A DNA stretch of 10,489 nucleotides from CBDTYW01 sp965364735 (GTDB lineage: Bacteria; Actinomycetota; Nitriliruptoria; Nitriliruptorales; Nitriliruptoraceae), in NCBI GenBank assembly GCA_965364735.1, contig CBDTYW010000126.1, positions 1-10,489 of the forward strand. Direction: 5' to 3'. This document shows positions 6,623 to 10,489 of the stretch, piece by piece (position 1 is the first letter of the stretch; each line of letters begins with the position of its first letter). Made by a program: the position numbers and the translations under genes. The notes under the pieces were generated by a model, which saw only the letters and a program-made list of their open reading frames with translations, did no database searches and was not told where the DNA came from.

Positions 6623-6718
6623 TCAGCCGCCCGCGGCGATCCGGTCGAGCAGCATCGTCAGCGCGGCCGGCTCGGTGAGCATCGGCGAATGACCGGCGTC
6701 GATCCAGCGTCGCCAGGG
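6623..6718 (-). pseudogene. Relic of the C-terminus of an alpha/beta-fold hydrolase
   Basis: Reading leftward, the last ~28 codons before the TGA at 6623-6625 give RWIDAGHSPMLTEP followed by an AALTMLLDRIAAGG helix. This matches the end of an alpha/beta hydrolase: the DAGH.PM..EP motif contains the catalytic histidine and is followed by the last helix. Farther upstream the frame turns into arginine-rich, non-family sequence and soon meets the promoter and start of the opposite-strand oxidase gene, so no complete gene can fit. I interpret this as a decayed or truncated gene. The match is short, hence moderate confidence. It fills most of the 248-base gap between the ABM-fold gene and the oxidase. 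Confidence 0.5.
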
Positions 6719-6804
6719 GCGACCGCCCCTGCGCGAACCTCGCTCGGAACCCCGCCGGCGGCGTTACCTTCGCTGAGGTTGACGTCGCACACCGGGAGCA
6801 CACC
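6719..6804 (+). promoter_or_regulatory. Promoter/leader region of the oxidase-TPP enzyme operon
   Basis: About 85 bases upstream of GTG 6805. GGAAC at 6746-6750 followed by TTACCT at 6764-6769 are possible promoter elements, though spacing and sequence are not convincing. An exact six-base inverted repeat, AACCTC (6736-6741) and GAGGTT (6775-6780), brackets that stretch and could be an operator. A clear ribosome-binding site, GGGAG at 6794-6798, lies six bases before the GTG. Confidence 0.4.
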
Positions 6805-8181
6805 GTGGCAGATCTGCACAGCATCTTCGCGCCGATCGTGGGTGACGAGCACGTCACCGTCGAGGACATCAACCCCGACTACTCCCACGACGAGTCGCTC
6901 GGCGCCACGGCGGTCACGCCTGCCGCCGTGCTCACGCCCGCGAACACCGACGAGGTCGCGCAGCTGCTCGCCGCCGCAAACCAGCACGGCATCGCCATCG
7001 TCGCGCGCGGGTCCGGGTCGGGGCTGTCGGGCGGGGCGATCCCGCCGGAGGGTGGCGTCATCGTCAGCTTCGAGCGGATGAAGGCGATCATCGAGATCGA
7101 CACCGAGAACCACGTCGCGATCGTCGAGCCGGGCGTCACGCTCGCCGAGCTCGACGCCGCGCTGGCTCCGCTCGGCCTCGTCTACCCGGTGCGTCCCGGC
7201 GCCGACTCAGCGTCGATCGGCGGCACCGTCGCGACCAACGCGGCCGGGATGCGCGCGATCAAGTACGGCGTCACCCGCAACCACGTGCTCGGCCTCGAGA
7301 CGGTCCTGCCCTCCGGCGAGGTGATGCTCAGCGGCGGGAAGATCTCGAAGATCTCCCAGGGCTACAACCTGACGCAGCTCGTCATCGGCTCAGAGGGGAC
7401 GCTCGGACTGGTCACGAAGATCTGGTGCAAGCTCACCACCCGGCTGACCAAGTCGTCGACGATCCTCGCGCCGTTCGCGACGCTCGACGAGGTCACCGCC
7501 GCGATCCCGCGCATCATCGAGACCGGCGTCAACCCGCTCGTGCTCGAGTACATCGACCTGCTCACGATGGCCGTCATCGCCGAGGACAACAACCTTGACG
7601 TCGGCATCCCCCAGCACATCAAGGACACCGCGCTCGCCTACCTCGTGGTGCAGGTCGAGGACCAACACGAGAGCCGCGTCGACGAGGACGCGATGCGCCT
7701 CGGCGAGCTCCTCGGCGAGCTCGGGGCGATGGACGTCTACGTGCTCCCGGCGGCCGCGGCCAACGATCTGATCACCGCACGCGAGCACGCCTTCTACGCA
7801 GCCCAGTCCCGGGGGTTCCAGGACATCATCGACGTCGTCGTCCCACGTTCCGAGATGTCGCCGTACATGACGCGCGTGCAGGAGATCGGCGCCGAGCACG
7901 AGTCGCTGATCGTCGGCTGTGGTCACGCCGGAGACGGCAACGTGCACATGTCGGTCTGGCAGGCCGACGCCGACGTCCGCAAGAAGGTCATGCGCGCCCT
8001 GCTCGAGGCCGGCCTCGCCCTCGGCGGCGCGATCTCCGGGGAGCACGGGATCGGCCGCGAGAAGAAGGCCTACCTCGCCGAGCTCGGTGACCCCGTGCAG
8101 ATGCACCTGATGAAGGGCATCAAGCGCACGTTCGACCCGAACGGGATCCTCAACCCCGGCGCCATCTTCGACCTCGACTGA
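6805..8181 (+). CDS. FAD-binding 2-hydroxyacid dehydrogenase/oxidase, GlcD/D-lactate dehydrogenase family
   Basis: 458 aa, the typical length for GlcD-like flavoproteins (VAO/PCMH superfamily). The N-terminal FAD-binding PCMH domain (about residues 30-215) shows VLTPANTDEVAQLLAAAN, the phosphate-binding ARGSGSGLSGGAIP, VRPGADSASIGGTVATNAAG, and SQGYNLTQLVIGSEGTLG. The C-terminal FAD-oxidase domain carries CGHAGDGNVH (His374 and neighbours, substrate/metal site) and SGEHGIGREKK (Glu413-His414), then the usual end FDPNGILNPGAIF. Such enzymes oxidise D-2-hydroxyacids (glycolate, D-lactate, D-2-hydroxyglutarate and others) to 2-oxoacids using FAD; the exact substrate cannot be read. It starts at GTG with GGGAG six bases upstream. 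The TPP-enzyme gene follows after 26 bases, suggesting that its 2-oxoacid product is that enzyme's substrate. No GlcE- or GlcF-like partner is present in the window. Confidence 0.93.
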   Translation: MADLHSIFAPIVGDEHVTVEDINPDYSHDESLGATAVTPAAVLTPANTDEVAQLLAAANQHGIAIVARGSGSGLSGGAIPPEGGVIVSFERMKAIIEIDTENHVAIVEPGVTLAELDAALAPLGLVYPVRPGADSASIGGTVATNAAGMRAIKYGVTRNHVLGLETVLPSGEVMLSGGKISKISQGYNLTQLVIGSEGTLGLVTKIWCKLTTRLTKSSTILAPFATLDEVTAAIPRIIETGVNPLVLEYIDLLTMAVIAEDNNLDVGIPQHIKDTALAYLVVQVEDQHESRVDEDAMRLGELLGELGAMDVYVLPAAAANDLITAREHAFYAAQSRGFQDIIDVVVPRSEMSPYMTRVQEIGAEHESLIVGCGHAGDGNVHMSVWQADADVRKKVMRALLEAGLALGGAISGEHGIGREKKAYLAELGDPVQMHLMKGIKRTFDPNGILNPGAIFDLD

Positions 8182-8207
8182 CCTCCCCTCCACGAAACGA
8201 GCCAGCC

Positions 8208-9779
8208 ATGTCCGACCAGATCAACGGCGCGCAGGCGCTCATCCGAACGCTCGTCGACAGCGGGGTCGAGGTCTGCTTCTCCAACCCCGGTACGTCCGAG
8301 ATGCACTTCGTTGCTGCGCTCGACCAGGTACCCGAGATGCGGGGTGTGCTGAACCTCTTCGAGGGCGTCGCCACCGGCGCCGCCGACGGCTACGCCCGCA
8401 TGGCCGGCAAGCCCGCCGCCGTGCTCCTGCACCTCGGACCGGGACTCGGCAACGGGCTCGCGAACCTGCACAACGCCCGTCGCGCGTGGAGCCCCGTCGT
8501 CAACGTGGTCGGCGATCACGCGCTCCCCCACAAGCTGCTCGACGCGCCGCTCGAGTCCGACATCGTCGCCGTCGCGAGCAACGTGTCCGACTGGATCCGT
8601 ACCGCGAACGAGACGAAGGACGTCGGCCGTGACGCCGCCGAGTGCGTGGCCGCCGCGATCGGCGCTCCCGGCCAGGTTGCCACGCTCATCCTCCCCGCCG
8701 ACGTCAGCTGGGGCGAGGGCGGGGAAGTCGCCGCTCCCGTCGCACCTGCCGGTCGCGCGGTCGTCGACGGCGCCCGCATCGCCGAGGTCGTCGCGTTGCT
8801 GCGTTCCGGCCAGACCTGCCGCCTGCTCCTCGGCGGCGTCGTCCCCGCCTCCGAGGCTGGTCTTCGCGCCGCAGCCCGCATCGCCGCGGCGACCGACGCC
8901 GACGTCATGCTCGAGTGCTTCCCGACGCGCCTGCGTCGTGGAGCCGGGATCCCCGCCTTCGGCCGCGTCGGCTACCTGTCCGAGATCGCCGTCGACCAGT
9001 TCAAGGACGTCGAGCAGCTCGTCACCGTCGACGCGAAGGTGCCGATCAGCTTCTTCGCCTACCCCGACAAGCTCTCCACGCTCGTCCCCGACACCTGCGT
9101 CGCGACGAAGCTCGCCGACCACGACGAAGACGGGGTCGCCGCGTTGATCGCGCTCGCCGACGCGCTCGACGCCCCCAACGAGATCACCGTCCAGGAGCCC
9201 GTCGCGGGGACGCTGCCCGAAGGCGTGCTCGACGGCACCACGACGGCGCAGGTCATCGGGATGCTCATCCCGGAGGAGGCGATCGTCGTCGACGAGGCGA
9301 TCACCTCGTCGCTGATGCTGCCGTTCACCACCAACGGTGCGCCGGCGCACGACTGGCTCACGCTCACCGGAGGCTCGATCGGCTACGGCCTGCCGACCGC
9401 CGTCGGCGCCGCCATCGCGTGCCCCGACCGCAAGGTGCTGTGCCTGCAGGCCGACGGCTCCGCGATGTACACGATCCAGTCGCTGTGGTCGATGGCCCGC
9501 GAGAACCTCGACGTCACCGTCGTCATCTACAACAACGCGTCCTACGAGATCCTGAAGATGGAGCTGCAGCGCGTCGGCGCTGACGGCGCGACGGGTGAGG
9601 CGTCGCAGAGCCTCCTCGACCTCGGAGGTCCGGTGCTGGACTTCACCGCGCTGGCGTCGGGCATGGGCGTCAGCGCGACCCGCGCGACGACCATCGAGGA
9701 GTTCCACGACCAGCTCGAGCTCGCGCTCGCCACCTCCGGCCCGTCGCTCGTCGAGGCGATCATCCCGAAGCTCTTCTGA
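8208..9779 (+). CDS. Thiamine pyrophosphate-dependent enzyme, acetolactate synthase large subunit-like/benzoylformate decarboxylase superfamily
   Basis: 523 aa with the three-domain TPP-enzyme layout. The N-terminal PYR domain (about 1-165) has FSNPGTSEMHFV and FEGVATGAADGYARM, whose Glu52 sits at the position of the catalytic glutamate that activates TPP; glyoxylate carboligase has Val there, so this is not that enzyme. The central domain (about 185-320) is followed by the C-terminal PP domain (about 340-523) with GGSIGYGLPTAVGAA and the TPP/Mg-binding motif ADGSAMYT, 24 residues, then NN (415-443). The first Gly of the usual GDG is Ala. At 523 aa it is shorter than typical acetolactate synthase (~560-600) and nearer to benzoylformate decarboxylase and the catabolic AlsS-like group, so a decarboxylase or carboligase of a 2-oxoacid is likelier than branched-chain amino acid synthesis. 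No regulatory IlvN subunit is nearby. The ribosome-binding site is weak, and translation may depend on coupling with the upstream oxidase gene. Confidence 0.88.
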   Translation: MSDQINGAQALIRTLVDSGVEVCFSNPGTSEMHFVAALDQVPEMRGVLNLFEGVATGAADGYARMAGKPAAVLLHLGPGLGNGLANLHNARRAWSPVVNVVGDHALPHKLLDAPLESDIVAVASNVSDWIRTANETKDVGRDAAECVAAAIGAPGQVATLILPADVSWGEGGEVAAPVAPAGRAVVDGARIAEVVALLRSGQTCRLLLGGVVPASEAGLRAAARIAAATDADVMLECFPTRLRRGAGIPAFGRVGYLSEIAVDQFKDVEQLVTVDAKVPISFFAYPDKLSTLVPDTCVATKLADHDEDGVAALIALADALDAPNEITVQEPVAGTLPEGVLDGTTTAQVIGMLIPEEAIVVDEAITSSLMLPFTTNGAPAHDWLTLTGGSIGYGLPTAVGAAIACPDRKVLCLQADGSAMYTIQSLWSMARENLDVTVVIYNNASYEILKMELQRVGADGATGEASQSLLDLGGPVLDFTALASGMGVSATRATTIEEFHDQLELALATSGPSLVEAIIPKLF

Positions 9780-10302
9780 TCGTGTCGACCGACATCGTCG
9801 CCCCGTGTGACGGGACGATCGTCGGCTGGACGGTCGCCGTCGGCGACGACGTTCGCGTCGGCGCGACGCTCGGCCACGTCGACCTCATGAAGATGGAGCA
9901 TGCGATCGTCGCGGTCTGCGACGGGACCGTGGCGACGCTGGCCGCGACAAAGGATCCGATTGCGGCTGTCGCAAGCGCTGCCGCACCACGCCCCATCTTC
10001 GCCATCTTGTTACCCTCAAGCGCGGTCACAATGGATGCCGATTCTCCAGGAGTGTTCAAAAGAATCGAGGTTGTCGAACCTCCGTACATACCCCCGTAGT
10101 AGATCCCCGCAAACACGATCAGGGCTGCTGTCGGATTCAACGTGTAGGTAATCGGGAGCAGCAACGCCACCGTCATTGCTGGTCCGATACCCGGCAGAAC
10201 CCCAACAGCGGTGCCGATAACGACGCCGAAGAATGCATAGAGGAGATATTCCGGCTGAAGGGCGGTCGCGAACCCCGCCATGAGTTGGGCGAAATTATCC
10301 AT
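9760..10302 (-). CDS. tctA: TctA, large membrane subunit of a tripartite tricarboxylate transporter; N-terminal ~120 residues only
   Basis: Starting at ATG 10302, the first ~120-126 residues are typical TctA: MDNFAQLMAGFATALQPEYL, GVVIGTAVGVLPGIGPAM, YYGGMYGGSTTSILLNTPGE (the conserved PGIGP and GGMYGG/NTPGE loops) and GNKMAKMGRG, up to ATAAIGSFVA. Several transmembrane helices are evident. Full-length TctA is ~500 residues. Here the match ends near position 9930-9940, and the rest of the frame (to the stop at 9760) is merely the antisense of the biotinyl-domain gene, so only about 9930-10302 is real. TctA and TctB form the inner-membrane channel that works with a periplasmic binding protein (TctC). 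Lower GC and A/T-ending codons distinguish it from everything to the left. ATG overlaps the upstream tctB stop (TGATG). Confidence 0.85.
   Translation of the reverse strand: MDNFAQLMAGFATALQPEYLLYAFFGVVIGTAVGVLPGIGPAMTVALLLPITYTLNPTAALIVFAGIYYGGMYGGSTTSILLNTPGESASIVTALEGNKMAKMGRGAAALATAAIGSFVAASVATVPSQTATIACSIFMRSTWPSVAPTRTSSPTATVQPTIVPSHGATMSVDTIRRASG
9782..10099 (+). CDS. Biotinyl/lipoyl-domain carrier protein (BCCP-like), C-terminus replaced at a sequence junction
   Basis: The frame starts at GTG 9782, two bases after the TPP-enzyme stop, so the genes are tightly coupled. Residues 1-55 are a biotinyl domain: strand TDIVAPCDGTIVGWTVAVGD, then VDLMKMEHAIVAVCDGTV with the biotin-accepting Lys37 in MKMEH. 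Such small proteins carry carboxybiotin for acyl-CoA or oxoacid carboxylases. A complete single-domain carrier would end at about 70-80 residues with a second G-D turn and a final hydrophobic strand. Here, after GTVATLAA (about position 9940), the frame instead runs antisense through a transporter gene until a stop at 10097-10099, so residues ~56-105 are not carrier sequence. The gene is therefore truncated, naturally or by misassembly. Its presence suggests carboxylase genes downstream in the original genome. Confidence 0.75.
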   Translation: MSTDIVAPCDGTIVGWTVAVGDDVRVGATLGHVDLMKMEHAIVAVCDGTVATLAATKDPIAAVASAAAPRPIFAILLPSSAVTMDADSPGVFKRIEVVEPPYIPP

Positions 10303-10489
10303 CAGAAGAACGGCATCCAATCGAGTAGTGGTCCCGCAGGAAGCGAGAGGCCGAGCAATCGCCCGAAGAGAAAGTAGATAGTGAAGGCGAGGGCAAGAGC
10401 AATGGGGATCGCCCAACGGAGTCGCTGAGCACCAAGGCTCCATGCCGCTCCGGCGAACAACAGTGCTGCAGCAATAGGCCATCCGATGA
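10302..10489 (-). CDS. tctB: TctB, small membrane subunit of a tripartite tricarboxylate transporter; C-terminal 61 residues, partial
   Basis: The leftward frame enters from the right edge and ends at TGA 10304-10302. It encodes two hydrophobic helices (IGWPIAAALLFAGAAWSLGA and AIPIALALAFTIYFLFGRLL) and the characteristic TctB ending GLSLPAGPLLDWMPFF. TctB proteins are ~150-190 residues with four membrane helices, so this is the last third. The stop overlaps the tctA start by one base, the usual tctB-tctA arrangement. Identification rests on the hydrophobic pattern, the ending and the neighbouring tctA. Confidence 0.8.
   Translation of the reverse strand, partial: IGWPIAAALLFAGAAWSLGAQRLRWAIPIALALAFTIYFLFGRLLGLSLPAGPLLDWMPFF

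Noticed and set aside
8070..9707. 545-codon leftward open frame opposite the oxidase end and the TPP-enzyme gene
   Set aside because: Composition is Gly/Asp/Arg/Val-biased, without motifs; the plus strand encodes clear TPP-enzyme signatures over the same bases.
9952..9957. GGATCC site as proof of a cloning ligation at the junction
   Set aside because: TctA-like residues (Phe-Val-Ala and beyond) continue past the site, so the breakpoint is more likely a few bases to its left; a six-base site near the junction can also occur by chance.
1..10489. tRNA or rRNA genes, CRISPR arrays, insertion sequences or integrases
   Set aside because: None seen: no regularly spaced repeats, no transposase or integrase motifs, and no tRNA-like cloverleaf noticed on either strand by eye.

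Overview
The window is very GC-rich (roughly 70%, with G/C-heavy third codon positions and frequent GTG starts) up to about position 9,940. This, together with the gene content, suggests a high-GC actinobacterium, possibly a deep-branching one; the exact lineage cannot be read from the sequence. The last ~550 bases have visibly lower GC and different codon use, and look proteobacterial in style. Part of that block is spliced in the middle of two genes, so the right end is either a chimeric assembly or a recombination junction.

Left block (1-4253). This is a four-gene locus built around a divergent promoter region. Leftwards run an ECF-like sigma factor (2177-2734), a small protein of unknown function (1609-2097) and a long TPR-repeat protein that leaves the window at base 1 and is probably the N-terminal half of a CHAT (caspase-like) protease. 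Rightwards runs a subtilisin-type (S8) serine protease with an intact catalytic triad, a long N-terminal region and no signal peptide. A sigma factor, an adaptor-like small protein, a TPR(-CHAT) protein and an apparently cytoplasmic S8 protease together look like a regulated proteolytic signalling or conflict module. This is the most interesting system in the window.

Middle block (4262-6556, all leftward). A probable operon of an antibiotic-biosynthesis-monooxygenase-fold protein, a stand-alone LigD-type polymerase/primase (NHEJ family) and ribonuclease Z. The last two overlap by 8 bases. Between 6557 and 6804 lies a relic of the C-terminus of an alpha/beta hydrolase, followed by the promoter region of the next operon.

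Right block (6805-9940, rightward). A GlcD-like FAD-dependent 2-hydroxyacid dehydrogenase, a thiamine-pyrophosphate enzyme of the acetolactate synthase/benzoylformate decarboxylase superfamily, and a small biotinyl-domain protein lie nearly end to end. The plausible logic is oxidation of a 2-hydroxyacid to a 2-oxoacid, then TPP-dependent decarboxylation or carboligation. The biotinyl protein hints at a carboxylase encoded further on, which is lost at the junction.

Right end (about 9940-10489, leftward). The C-terminus of TctB and the N-terminus of TctA of a tripartite tricarboxylate transporter. TctA breaks off inside the biotinyl-domain gene, which itself breaks off at the same place.
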